64,000 nucleotides of DNA from Skeletonema tropicum (taxonomy: Eukaryota; Bacillariophyta; Thalassiosirophyceae; Thalassiosirales; Thalassiosiraceae), in assembly GCA_037178625.1 (NCBI GenBank), contig CM074144.1:434001-498000 (forward strand), written 5' to 3'. Below are positions 54,011 to 64,000 of the stretch, one piece after another. The notes under the pieces are model-generated. The model made no database searches. It was given only the letters and a program-made list of their open reading frames with translations, and had not been told where the DNA came from. Within the stretch, counting starts at the first letter, position 1; each line of letters starts with the position of its first letter. Made by a program: the position numbers and the translations under genes.

Positions 54011-54503
54011 TTCTCTCCTAGATTCGAGATGCTGTGCTACTGCAATGATGCTATTATTATCACGTGGATAAAGCTGCTCTGCGACGCTGCTTGGTTCTAC
54101 CCTCGGCGTATGAAGAGCCCGATTGTTAGTTCAGTGATGTCTACTGAGGTAGCTTCCTAAGGAACATGATTTGATGTTGGACGGTGACAGAACATTAGCT
54201 GATAGCTGGCAGGAGCAGCGAGCAGTGGGTGGCGTGCGTGGCGTTTTCATCTTTCATCATGATTTTGTGACTCACTTTTTCATTTTGGCCACCACATACT
54301 CTCCCGCAATAAATGAGATACGTGTCTTATGACGCTTTACTTATCACATCACAAAATAATGCTTGCTCTCTGATTGATCTTGCATCGTCTACAGTCTATG
54401 AACGAAAACGTAGTCGGTACTGCTTTGTGGCATATATGTAACTAATTAGCAGCTGGTATACTTTTATCTCCTGCCAGCAGTGCAAGAAACAAAATTCTTG
54501 AAA
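54011..54503. other. intergenic, nothing recognised
   Basis: About 490 bp between the ferredoxin gene and the copia element; the ferredoxin promoter should be in the first part. No repeat or RNA gene is seen. Confidence 0.4.
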
Positions 54504-54752
54504 TGTTAGAATAGACGATATAGGAGTTTGTCCCAGCGGTAGTCATACCGGGACCGCTTACTCCTTACTTGGCTTGTTCTAGCTCGACTCTCGACGGCAC
54601 GTCGACCAACGCTTCCGCCCGAATACACAAAAAGTAGAAGTAAATACTTATAGTAAAACCCCCTTTACTGTGTGGTGTTGTTCCATATAACGTACGTCCT
54701 TAGACGGTTGGAACGGCATCCACTAAACACTTCTATTACCGTAATTAGAACA
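54504..54752 (+). repeat. 5' LTR of the copia element
   Basis: 249 bp. It matches the 3' LTR apart from short indels around 54610-54655. Preceded by TGAAA (target duplication). No tRNA-complementary primer site could be identified just downstream (GTTCATCAGACTG). Confidence 0.93.
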
Positions 54753-54790
54753 GTTCATCAGACTGTTCTACGGCTGCAATTTTGTCTACG

Positions 54791-55351
54791 ATGGCAAACG
54801 ACAATATATCATCCGTTGACGGGTCCGCATCATCCGACGCAGAGATACTCAAGCAACTAGTTAAGAAAAATGTCAAAGCCACCAAAGCCCTCGTGAGCAA
54901 GTTGGAGGAATTGACTACTACGTTGTCTACGGGTCTCTCTACTTTGTCAGATACTTTGAAAGACGTTGGATCTCTTGATTCTGTGGTGACATCTTGTGAT
55001 GGGATTGCTGCGCAATTGACTGCCATCAATTCTTTTTACACTCAATCTGGCCAGACTTGGAAGTCCTGCCCCGGCGATCTCGCAAAGATTGCTACCGTCA
55101 TGGACACTTCCTCGTCGGCCTCAACGAAGATGTCTTCGGCAACGAATCCTCATTCACGCCCTATTAACTTAGCAACCACAACAGGAGTGAAGGGATGGCT
55201 AGCAGGCGTTGATTTGCCCGCTCATATTCCAGTCGATATCCACGTTGGTCCTGAAGCTAAAGCCCAATTCAGAGTGCTCCTTGAGCATCTGGACGTATGT
55301 GGGTTTGGCAGTCTCCTCCGGTCAATTTGTCAACTTTGTGCTCGCAGCTAG
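54791..55351 (+). pseudogene. copia gag-like N-terminal frame
   Basis: First in-frame ATG at 54791 (MANDNISSVDGSASSDAEIL). It is helical and Ser/Thr-rich (LVKKNVKATKALVSKLEEL, TTLSTGLSTLSDTLKDVG), as in gag capsid starts of copia elements. It stops at 55351. From there to about 56720 the coding signal is spread over several frames (for example 56177-56875, SKLNVFTSYQVGGAHVHLASP), so this gag region is degraded or spliced; no zinc knuckle was found. Confidence 0.55.
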
Positions 55352-56724
55352 GAGTCATTCCGCTCAGTACTTGATCGTCCGAATAAATTAGCATTCAGCC
55401 CTACTTCGATGATCTCCACCGACGGAATTGTTTTCCTGCAGCGAAGGGAGAATGTTCGTCCCTAGGATTTTATCCCGCAAATACCAACTGTAACCAACCA
55501 ACATAACTGTAGCTATGGCCGTTCCTTCCCTTCCGGTTGGAAGGGGGGGGGGACGTAGTGATGATGGTGTTACGCTTGAGAATTCACATTCCACGATCTA
55601 TTGATGCTGTATTCGCTTGGAAACTTCTTTATCTCGATGTGACTCCTTCTGGATCGATGAATCGATGCACTCAACCATACAATGTCTGATGAATGATTCT
55701 TCAGCATTGCGTGGCAGATCTTCTGATCACAGCTTCGTTATCATTCACGAGGGAGAAAGATAAGTTCAAGCATGAGTTTGTATAGCTGATCACGTTGAGT
55801 CTTATCAGAGTAGTCTAATGGGTTGACATAAGTTGTTCGGAAATCACGTTTATTGCATGGCTCCTTGAAGGGATATTGAGCGCACTTTTCGCCTATATCC
55901 AGTAGGATCATGACTTGTTCAAGTGGTCTCTGTTCGGTCTCCTTTAGATGGCAACGATAGACAAGAAATTAAGAATTTAAGTTGTATCCGGCTTTGTGAA
56001 AGCAATGCCATCTTTTTCTCTCGTTCAGTGCATTTGCTTTATTTTGCAGCAGTGACGATTTTGGTAGCCCGTACCTCTGCGGTAGGCAGTGGAGTTCCTG
56101 GTAGCCTCGAGTACACGAGATTCAAGCCAAAACATGTGCAAACTAATCTTGGCCTGCTTGGAAGTTATGTGCTTGATTGCATTCTTTGGATCGGGCGAAC
56201 GTTGCGTGTCTACGGGTTGGAAGTCCTTCTCCGACATGCCGATCAATTTGGATGATATTATGCAATCCCGAGGGAGATCCTCCTTCCAAGCGTGCGAGGA
56301 AGTATTCGGCACGGCAGGAAGAGCTTAATGATTGCCACATATCTTTACGTCCCACGAATTCGAAGCTCAATGTATTCACCTCCTATCAAGTTGGTGGTGC
56401 TCATGTGCATTTGGCTTCACCCCTCAATCGGCAGGTCAGTCATGGAGTTACAGCTGCTATTGATTCCGCTACTGTTTTTCCGTATTTCGACGACCCGTTC
56501 AGACTCTCAGTAGTGTATGCTTACGTTGCCAAGAGTATTAAGGAACCACCCGACTGCGCGTTGCAGTACTTATGGGCGATGTTCTGGCATTTCTTTTGGG
56601 CATTCATTTATGTTGTTAAGGGTTACTGCAGGTTGAGGTACAATTTGGAGTGCAGGTACATTGCGCAGCTTTTTGGACAGGAGCTTCCGGATACAACTAG
56701 CTCGCAGGATATTTTGAAGGTGCA

Positions 56725-58278
56725 TTGCTTAGCCACTGCCTTCCGATCCTCCATTTGTACAAAGGTACTTCGAAGTTTAAAGCATTCTGCTCGAGATATT
56801 TCCCTTTCTATAACGAGGCGGTTCATTTTGCCTTCTCCTCCGCTTACTCTGTGGCTCCAGTTTCTTCAGAGGTAGCTGCGGTGAACGAGGGAGATGTTAT
56901 GGATACGGACGAAGTTGGTGGTGACGAGTGGTATACACCCGATGTGTGTGCTCCATGCAGTCCTCAACCTCAGCAGAAAGGCTCCAAAACAACAAATCAG
57001 TCGAATGGTTTTAAGTTAGGCGAGAGTGTGCTGTATGTCAAGCTCGTAAAGGACAGGAAGAAGAGGAAGAAAAGTAAGACGCGTGTGTCCACGATTTCAG
57101 CAGTTTACGAGGGAGTCAACGCAGATGGGAAGACTCATATTATTCGTCTGGCAGATGGTACGAAGATGACAGTCCACGACTGTTACCTTCAGAAACACCT
57201 TCAACCATCGTTTGACAATATTCCGCAGACTCCTCTCGATTATAAGAATGAAGTGGGCGTAGGCATTTCGCAGGAGGAAGCTCAGCGCCTGGCTCGACCT
57301 AATGCTTTGTCGCCAGTGCAGCAGGAGTTACTTTCTTGGCACCACCGTCTTTACCACCTTAAGTTCAAGCGAATCTTCACGCTTGCTCGTTTGGGAATCC
57401 TTCCTAAGACCCTTTTGGAGTGTGAGAACACAGCACCTCTCTGTCTAGAATGTCAATTTGGTCAGGCCAAGCGTCGGGCTTGGAGATTTAAAGGAAAGAA
57501 ATCTGGTTCAATTCAGAAGAAGTCCGAGACCAAACCAGGGGATGGCGTATCGGTGGACCAAATCGTTAGTGCCCAGCCAGGGCTGGTTCCTCAGATGAGC
57601 GGTTTTCTTACGCACGATAGACTCTGGGGAGCAACAACATTTGTCGACCATGTGAGTGATTACGTTTACGTCCATCTTATGAAGAATTTCTCTATTGAGG
57701 GAACTTTATCAGCGAAGAAAGCCTTTGAGAAGATCTTTTCGGGGGCAGATTGTGAGGTCCGGTCATATAGAGCTGACAATGGACGCTTTGCTGATTCGAA
57801 ATGGCAGGAATCTTGTGACAAGCTCGGTCAAGGGCTGACGTTTTGTGGCGTAGGTAACCACAGACAGAACGGAAAGATTGAAGCCAAGAATAAACAGTTG
57901 ACGCTTGCTGCTAGGACGCTACTCTTGCACGGGATGAGACTATGGCCTGAAATGATATCTACCAACTTCTGGCCATTTGCGATGAAAGCAGCAGCGGAAG
58001 CGCACAACAAACTTGCAATTGATGCCGATGGAAATACTCCAGAATCACGCCTTTTCGGTGTCAAGCAACCTGAATCTCTACCAGTTCAATCCTTCCATAC
58101 GTTATTCTGCCCGGTCTTCGTGTTAGACCATCGACTTCATTCAGCAGGAGGTTCTGTCCCGAAATGGGACCCTCGCGCTCGGTGTGGTGTATATCTTGGA
58201 CATTCTCCCTTGCATGCTGGCAGTGTCGCTCTGGTATTCAATCCCTCGACGGGGAGAGTTTCGCCACGTATCACGTAG
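56725..58278 (+). pseudogene. copia integrase region
   Basis: 517 codons; the part from about residue 60 is convincing. It has a Lys-rich linker, a GAG-pre-integrase zinc region (LLSWHHRLYHLKFKRIFTLA, then CLECQFGQAKRR), and the integrase core with catalytic Asp in VDQIVSAQPG, Asp in YRADNGRFAD and Glu in GKIEAKNKQL. The frame ends RVSPRIT-stop at 58278. Losing one base at that point gives the expected YHVVFDDTFSTVPYMRA in the next frame, so a single-base deletion breaks pol here. Confidence 0.88.
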
Positions 58279-59102
58279 TTTTCGATGACACTTTCTCAAC
58301 TGTTCCTTACATGAGAGCCGCATCGTTGCCGCCAAATTGGGAGGATCTCGTCAAGAATTCTTCAGAGATTGCAACCACCGAAGAGTTTGATCTTGCAGAA
58401 AATTGGACAAATGAGTTAGATTCGGATAATTTGAATTCGCCCGTGCAAACGGCAGGTCCCTCCTTGACCAAGATTACGGACCCTTTCGCTATTGTTCCTG
58501 ATCAGAATAACCACGATAGTGAATTAAGCCCCGCTCGAGCAACCTCCTCCTCAGAATCACGGAAACGTACAGTGCAGCCTTCCGAGGGAGAGAAATCGGC
58601 ACAAACATCTTCAAATAGGTTGAAGGTGACGTTTGAGAATGACAAGAACGCTGCAGCAAGTTCACCGTCGACCAAGCGCACCAAATTGAATGATGAGCCG
58701 TCTGCAGGCACATCCCGAGCAATTGTTCCGCCAGCAGAAAATGCACATCCAACATCCGATCCTTTATCTATGCCGCGCATCATCAATCTAGACGAAGCAG
58801 GGCTACGTAGATCGGAACGTATTGCAGCAGCGAAAGAGTTAAAAGATGCAACAACAAAGGAAGGAACTAAGGTGTTTGCTGTGTCACTCTTTACCGCACT
58901 TGGAACGGTAGGGTCAATTACTCTACCAGATTACGGCCGCAATACAGAAGAAGAGCTTTCGTGGGGTGATCGATGCATGAATAGGTTTTATGAAGTCAAC
59001 GAGCTGTACGATGGTACCTGCAATCAATTGCACTTTATGTCTTTCTCCACCGAGTCTGACCAAGTGGCGTCGAATGAGTCTTCACTTATTCGCAGGCAAT
59101 GA
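58230..59102 (+). pseudogene. copia pol linker between integrase and reverse transcriptase
   Basis: The frame continues pol after the break (YHVVFDDTFSTVPYMRAASL) and runs through a low-complexity, Ser/Lys/Asp-rich linker (SSSESRKRTVQPSEG, ASSPSTKRTKLNDE) to a TGA at 59100-59102. The reverse transcriptase frame starts at the overlapping ATG (59099), so a second single-base shift separates them. The linker is variable and carries no catalytic motif. Confidence 0.8.
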
Positions 59103-60694
59103 AACAGCACGATATAGAGGACTTTCAGGAAGCCATGAAGAAGGAAATCGCAGATCACACCGAGAGAGAGCACTGGGTCCTAGTCCCTCGATCGTCTATG
59201 CCGAAGGGAAAGAAAGCTATCATGTCGATTTGGTCTTTTAAGAGGAAGAGGCTCCCGACTGAGGAACTGCTTAAGCATAAAGCTAGGCTGTGCGCTCATG
59301 GAGGGATGCAGAAGTGGGGGGAGAATTACTGGGAAACCTACTCACCAGTCGTGAATATGCTCACGGTTCGTCTTATCGTTCTCATCTGCAAGATTCACAA
59401 GCTTCACAGCAAATCGATCGATTTTGTATTAGCGTTCCCTCAGGCCGACTTAGAGGAAGACATCTGGATGGAAATCCCTTTGGGAGTAGCTGTCAAGTCG
59501 AAGGATGGAGGTTCTTATCTATTGAAGTTGAAGAAGAATCTCTACGGACTAAAGCAAGGAAGTCACAATTGGTTCAAGCATCTTGAGCAGGGTTTGCGGA
59601 AACGTAGACTCATTCCTTCCGAAGTTGATCCCTGCCTTTATTTGAAGAAGGGTTTAGCAGTGCTTACGTACGTAGATGATTGCATTTTGGTTTCTACGAG
59701 CAAGAAGGCGATTGACGATCTTGTCGAAAGTCTCAAGAATGGAGAGGAAAAGTTCATTCTCACCGATGAAGGAGACATCGACAAGTTTCTTGGCATAGAG
59801 ATCAAGCACTTCGAAGACGGATCATTTGAACTTTCACAACCACACCTTATTACGAGAATCCTCCAACTACTCAAGCTCGATAACAACAATCAATGGAAGT
59901 CTAGCACGAACTCGCGACGAACCCCTTCGGAGCAAGTAATCCTACACAGGGATTCCGAGGGAGATGAACGGAGGTATGCAAAGGACTGGAACTATCGAAC
60001 GGCAGTGGGAATGCTCACATACCTTCAGGGAAATTCCAGACCAGACATTTCGGTTCACGTCCACCAATGCGCAAGGTTTTCAGTTGATCCAAAGCGGAGT
60101 CACGAGAGGGCAATCATTAATATTGGCAGGTATCTTTTGATGAATAGAGACAGAGGAATTATCTACAAACCGGACACTAGCAAAGGATTAGAATGTTATG
60201 TGGATGCGGATTTTGCTGGAGGTTGGCAGAAGGCAGATGCTGAGTCAGCTGATAGTGTGATGTCGCGAACTGGATACGTTCTTATGTACGCAGGTTGTCC
60301 GATCCATTGGGTAAGTAAGTTGCAAACGGAGATAGCTTTGAGCACAGCAGAAGCGGAGTATATTGCGCTTTCGCAGTCGTTAAGAGAAGTTATCCCGCTG
60401 ATGACTATGATGAAAGAGTTGAAGTCGGCATTTCCAATCGAGATTCAGGTACCAAACTTCAATTGCACGGTGCACGAAGACAATCAGTCTTGCATCAGCA
60501 TGGCTACCAAGCAGAAGTTCTCACCTCGAACGAAGCATATTGCTTTGAAGTATCATCACTTCCGCTCCTACGTTGACTCCAAGCGAATCGAGATTCAATA
60601 CATCAATACGCACGATCAGCTGGCTGACAGCCCGACAAAGCCACTTGGTGCGAATCTATTCTTGGCTCATCGTAAGATGTTGATGGGATGGTAA
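59099..60694 (+). pseudogene. copia reverse transcriptase and RNase H
   Basis: 531 codons without interruption. The reverse transcriptase shows HWVLVPRSSMPKGKKAI, KARLCAHGG, the DFVLAFPQADLEEDIWMEIP block, NLYGLKQG and the catalytic LTYVDDCILV (two Asp). The RNase H part has CYVDADFAGGW, TEIALSTAEAEYIAL, HEDNQSC and RTKHIALKYHHFR with the usual acidic residues. It is the best-preserved part of the element, but it is not in frame with integrase. Confidence 0.92.
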
Positions 60695-60727
60695 TATCGA
60701 GGTAGGTAATGTCTCGCTACGAGGGAG

Positions 60728-60970
60728 TGTTAGAATAGACGATATAGGAGTTTGTCCCAGCGGTAGTCATACCGGGACCGCTTACTCCTTACTTGGCTTG
60801 TTCTAGCTCGACTCTCGACGGCACGTCGACCAACGCTCTTGTCCGCCCGAATACACAATAGAAGTAAATAGTAAAACCCCCTTTACTGTGTGGTGTTGTT
60901 CCATATAACGTACGTCCTTAGACGGTTGGAACGGCATCCACTAAACACTTCTATTACCGTAATTAGAACA
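60728..60970 (+). repeat. 3' LTR of the copia element
   Basis: 243 bp, flanked downstream by TGAAA. It lacks the AAAG and CTTAT insertions of the 5' LTR and is closer to the solo LTR at those positions. Confidence 0.93.
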
Positions 60971-61232
60971 TGAAACTGCAGCGCCTTATCACTTATTTGG
61001 TCCAGATCTTCTCGAAGAAAGATGATAGTGTTGTACCAAATACATTCTATCTAATTTACGTCATTTCGTCATTTGAACGGTTGCCATACTTGAACTTCTT
61101 ATGAAACTTGTTTCTGATCACCCAAAATTCTATTCTAACTCTCTTCATTCTATGAAAGACCTCATCGTATGATCAGATTTTCAGAACGAATTTCAGCAAC
61201 AGAAAGCAGAGTAAGGACGGAGACAAGTACAA

Positions 61233-61617
61233 TCATAACCAGAACCCCGATGTATAAGATCCTGTCTCGGTTTTCAATAAGCTACTAGATATCTTCGACG
61301 AAGACGGCTGATATGTTGTTGGACTGCTCGTCGGCTGTGAGCTTGGTTCAAACGATGTTGTTGGACTGCTCGTCGGCTGTGAGCTTGGATTCAAAAGACG
61401 GGCGAGATGATGATGATATCGATGGATGGCCACTCGGCTGATATGTTGGCTTCATAGATGGTGCTGGGGACGGCTGATATGAATACGAAGGTGATGATGT
61501 TGGACTACTTGTTGGAGGCGCCCTATAGATGTAGAACCCAAACCCCCCAACTCTAGCAGTGGCATTGGGAAAGAAGACACATCCGATGAATTTACAGAGA
61601 ATAAAATGTGGTCTCAT
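61233..61617 (-). CDS. Ser/Pro/Thr-repeat surface protein, one frame break
   Basis: The N-terminus (MRPHFILCKFIGCVFFPNAT) is weakly hydrophobic. It is followed by PTSSPTSSPS and QPSPAPSMKPTYQPS tracts in the frame starting at 61617. After PSFE the frame shifts by one base; the other frame carries EPSSQPTSSPTTSFEPSSQPT and ends ...YTSGFWL at 61233. The two 36-bp units (TTTGAA.CCAAGCTCACAGCC) differ by an extra T in the first, which causes the break. Such PT-repeat proteins are common in diatoms and are usually secreted or wall-associated. The gene may be a fragment. Confidence 0.55.
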
Positions 61618-62331
61618 GATGGCGAGTGTTCTTTCTACTGATTGCGAGTGTTCTCTCTACTAATTGTTTGTAATTAAGGCTTTGTATAGGGGGCCTCGAC
61701 AACGGAGCCCTGTGGTGATGAGTTTCTGCTGCCTATGATCCCCACCACTGGCTTTAGACGAGCCTCTTACTTCGCGACGGCGTTTCCAAGTTAGTGAAAA
61801 ATGATGATGTGCGCCAACGCAAGAGGTGACGTCCAAAATGTGAGGAAAAGCTCGGAGAAGAAGTCAACTATTTTAGTAACCCCCTTTCTCTCAAAAGTCA
61901 TTTTGGTCATTCCTTCCACATTTTTGGTCATTTCTTCTCATTTTTGGTCATTATATTTTTTCTCATTACACATAATGTAGGTACGATTAGGAGAGTAAGT
62001 ACAAAAACTTGTACCTAGGTACTCTAACTGTTCCACAAAAAATAAATGATAGTTTAGCATGATACTTATTAGGAATTCAACGTTGAATTACGTACAATAC
62101 CGCAATTGCCCTCTTTTCCGCCTCATCACAATGAAAACATAAAACATAAGAGGATAACCCCTTCAGTTTGGGAAAACGTGAAGAAGTTTCGAGAGACTTT
62201 CCGAACACAACATTCGGATTGTAGGTAGGCTAGAGTTCAAATGGCTAGCTCAAAGGCTAGTTCAACCTCTACACAAATAGTATTTTTAGTATGATATGAA
62301 AAATGAACACCCAGTATCTGAAGAGCTCCGT
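61618..62331. other. intergenic, AT-rich, with a simple repeated motif
   Basis: TTTTTGGTCATT occurs three times at 61900-61955. Nothing else is recognised. Confidence 0.4.
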
Positions 62332-62559
62332 CGTTGGGTAGGCGTATCGGGATATTGGGCGCGTGGGCGTGCCAACAACAGGGACTGGTTTGACAGGAGG
62401 CTTGACGGGAAATTTTAGGTGATTTTGAGTCGATATTCGGGGATTTTGCCCGCATTTCAGCTCATTTGCACCTTATTTTCTGCAGTTGTGGGCCCCAGGT
62501 GGGCACCGCCCACAAGAGGGTATTAAAAGCGCCCCCTATCCCGATACGCCTACCGTTGG
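62332..62559. mobile_element. MITE with 17-bp inverted ends and 6-bp target duplication
   Basis: Ends GTAGGCGTATCGGGATA (62338-62354) and its complement (62537-62553) are perfect; similarity continues with mismatches (GGGCGC). CGTTGG flanks both ends (62332-62337 and 62554-62559). The element is 216 bp, has no coding capacity and probably depends on an autonomous relative elsewhere. Confidence 0.85.
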
Positions 62560-62951
62560 GTAAGCAAGGCGCCTTCTATTGAGCATTTATTTCCCGCCTT
62601 TATGTTTTCACTAGCCTCGCTGACGCTCGTCTAGCCGCTGCGCGGGTTTTCTAAATAAGAGAGGAGGCACCGGCTATCTACTTCGATATTGATTGTGTCT
62701 ACTTATATACATAGCAGTATTCAAATAGTACGTTATGTAACACTTTAATAATTATGTAATAAAGGTTGTACATTGCCTTCTACGAATGCTGTGTAGTGAT
62801 TACTGAGACACGGTTGGGAGAATATTGATTTATGTGAGAGGGATTATCTATGAAGAGGTTTAATGTGAACGTGTGGAAACGATTGAAGACAGGTAGGAAG
62901 AAATTAGAGCGAGATGTAAATCATTTGGTGAAATAATATTCTACAGGACTG
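62560..62951. other. intergenic, nothing recognised
   Basis: About 390 bp. A GCTGACGCTCGTCTAGCCGC stretch near 62618 is not a recognised element. Confidence 0.35.
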
Positions 62952-63347
62952 TTAGTATGATTTGGCAGAGTTAGTGGGCGTTTGAGTCCGATTTGACTTC
63001 ATCGTTCTCGTAGTAGACTTGCTCGCTGACCTCGACCCTGACAATATAAATGTTTTCAAACTGACCACACTTCTTTCCTCTCTTCCATTCACCGAATCCG
63101 AGTAGGTCCATTTGCCTCTTCCGTGTGGCTTCCCATTTTCGTTCAACTCTCCTTCATATACAATCTTTCCGTTCTCCCAAATACCCTTGCATACTCGCCC
63201 GTCCTTATGTGTCATCTTTCCTATTCCATGCATCTCGTCAAATCTAAGCCAATCAAAGAAAGAGTCAATCGAAAATTCTAAAAACGGGGGGCAAGGGGGG
63301 TGTCCCCCCTGAACAATCAAATCTAAGCCAATCAAAGAAAGAGTCAA
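62952..63347 (-). CDS. MORN-repeat protein piece
   Basis: Minus-strand frame whose middle encodes MORN-type repeats (EMHGIGKMTHKDGRVCKGIW, YEGELNENGKPHGRGKWTYS), glycine-centred about 23-residue units found in membrane-associated and scaffolding proteins. The C-terminal 40 residues (VVSLKTFILSGSRSASKSTT) look non-homologous. The N-terminal end runs into the tandem repeats at 63238-63560 (SIDSFFDWLRF is encoded by each unit), so the real start cannot be seen. Only one to two MORN units remain, suggesting a fragment. Confidence 0.55.
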   Translation of the reverse strand: MTLSLIGLDLIVQGGHPPCPPFLEFSIDSFFDWLRFDEMHGIGKMTHKDGRVCKGIWENGKIVYEGELNENGKPHGRGKWTYSDSVNGREERSVVSLKTFILSGSRSASKSTTRTMKSNRTQTPTNSAKSY

Positions 63348-63600
63348 TCGAAAATTCTAAAAACGGGGGGCAAGGGGGGGTGTCCCCCCTGAACAATCAA
63401 ATCTAAGCCAATCAAAGAAAGAGTCAATCGAAAATTCTAAAAACGGGGGGGCAAGGGGGGGTGTCCCCCCCTGAACAATCAAATCTAAGCCAATCAAAGA
63501 AAGAGTCAATCGAAAATTCTAAAAACGGGGGGGGGCAAGGGGTCAAATCAAGCCAAATCAAAGAAAGAGTCGATCGAAAATGCCCGTGAAGGCCAAAGGA
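63238..63600. repeat. tandem repeat, about 80-bp unit, with variable G-runs
   Basis: Four and a half copies start at 63238, 63317, 63397, 63479 and 63543, each TCAAATC(T)AAGCCAATCAAAG. Each unit contains AAACGGGGGG..CAAGGGGGG then TGTCCCCCC; the G-runs grow from 6/6 to 6/7, 7/7 and 8 bases in successive copies. The first unit overlaps the MORN exon. Confidence 0.9.
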
Positions 63601-63624
63601 CACGCCAAAGGGCCCGGACAGAAC

Positions 63625-63660
63625 GACCGACCGACCGACCGACCGACCGACCGAACGACT
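63625..63660. repeat. (CGAC)n microsatellite
   Basis: About eight tandem copies of CGAC with an interruption near the end. Confidence 0.95.
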
Positions 63661-63747
63661 TAGCTCCTCTCATTATTTAGATGTGGTTGTTGTGGACAGA
63701 CCAAATCCGTTGAGAGCGATGAGAAGAAATGGCAACAAATCCAACGG

Positions 63748-63948
63748 GCGGGAATCTTGCCTAGCTTTGCCCCCGGCCTGACCCACCGGGAATCTCACCC
63801 TATACATAGGATCTTCTGTCACATGTGGGAGTCCTCTTCATCAGAGGACTCTGCCTTGTGCTGAGTCCTCCAAGTGACTCAGACAGGTGTCTGAAGATCT
63901 TATGTAGGGTGCGGGAATCTCCCAGTGGGTCAGCCAAAAAAATCCCGC
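63748..63948. mobile_element. hairpin-forming MITE-like repeat
   Basis: Arms GCGGGAAT...CTGACCCACCGGGAATCT (63748-63800) and a near-complement (63905-63948) pair, continuing with ACCCTA.ACATA.GATCTTC on both sides. The middle contains a perfect inner hairpin, AGTCCTCT with a short loop and AGAGGACT (about 63831-63850). No target duplication was found and no gene is present. Confidence 0.6.
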
Positions 63949-64000
63949 TTGATCCAAGGGTGTAAATAAGCAGGGTTGGCGACGACGGTTCCCGCCAAAA

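Larger units (their letters stand above)
54504..60970 (+). mobile_element. full-length Ty1/copia (CoDi-like) retrotransposon with target duplication
   Basis: LTRs at 54504-54752 (249 bp) and 60728-60970 (243 bp) both start TGTTAGAATAG and end GAACA. The 5-bp sequence TGAAA flanks both sides (54499-54503 and 60971-60975). The LTRs differ by small insertions (for example extra AAAG and CTTAT in the 5' copy), so the insertion is not brand new. The internal region holds gag-like, integrase and reverse transcriptase/RNase H frames in copia order, with at least two frame breaks. A purine run (GAGGGAG) precedes the 3' LTR. It is the source family of the solo LTR at 49478. Confidence 0.93.

Noticed and set aside
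63238..63560. Regular repeats considered as a CRISPR array
   Set aside because: Units of about 80 bp are contiguous without unique spacers, and the organism is a eukaryote.
1..64000. tRNA or rRNA genes
   Set aside because: I looked for B-box-like GGTTCGAATCC patterns and cloverleaf spacing by eye and found none convincing; a tRNAscan-SE run would be decisive.

Overview
The window is nuclear DNA of a photosynthetic stramenopile, almost certainly a diatom. Four signs support this. Several pre-proteins have a signal peptide followed by an ASAFAP-like Phe motif, the bipartite code for import into secondary plastids. Genes are spliced through short (about 75-155 bp) GT-AG introns. The heat-shock-factor domain and the large leucine-rich-repeat (LRR) family are of diatom type. 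The retroelements are Ty1/copia (CoDi-like) and Ty3/gypsy. No species can be named from the sequence alone.

Layout: 1-2.1 kb, the damaged 3' end of a Ty3/gypsy element. 2.1-7.5 kb, a DNA transposon with a DDE-like transposase (frame broken once), sitting at the centre of a roughly 300-bp-arm inverted repeat and followed by an inverted 778-bp copy of its own 5' end. 8.2-12.2 kb, a divergent pair of plastid-type anion carriers, a bestrophin-like channel and a STAS-less SulP/BicA-like transporter. 12.8-15.1 kb, a four-exon unknown gene and a GGCT-like gene. 15.3-19.6 kb, a five-exon membrane LRR receptor-like gene. 20.4-22.0 kb, a three-exon HSF gene. 22.6-25.0 kb, a His-rich protein with a duplicated exon, and NUP54. 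25.4-32.2 kb, 34.8-35.4 kb and 44.1-45.9 kb, an LRR gene family with three apparently intact members, one with a nonsense codon and one relic. 32.3-34.6 kb, a four-TM protein and a plastid DUF4079-type membrane protein. 35.6-37.6 kb, a decayed gene. 38.2-42.1 kb, STK19 and a polyQ/zinc-knuckle gene whose two repeated domains resemble the N-terminal domain of the transposase at 3.2 kb. 42.5-43.2 kb, a Cys-rich membrane protein. 47.3-49.7 kb, nested non-autonomous transposons and a solo copia LTR. 50.3-54.0 kb, a small conserved gene, an ankyrin gene with a duplicated 3' end, and a plastid PDZ-[2Fe-2S] fusion. 54.5-61.0 kb, a complete-length copia element with LTRs and target duplication but broken frames. 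61-64 kb, a surface Ser/Pro/Thr-repeat gene, two MITE-like elements, a MORN gene piece and a tandem repeat.

Functionally the window mixes single-copy housekeeping genes (NUP54, STK19, HSF), plastid transport and redox genes, and a fast-evolving LRR family embedded in transposon-rich DNA. The most interesting threads are the possible co-option of a transposase DNA-binding domain, the divergent plastid anion-carrier pair, and the nested inverted-repeat architectures. A caution applies throughout: many conserved genes carry exactly one single-base frame break, often at a homopolymer or low-complexity tract, so some 'pseudogene' lesions may be assembly indels.
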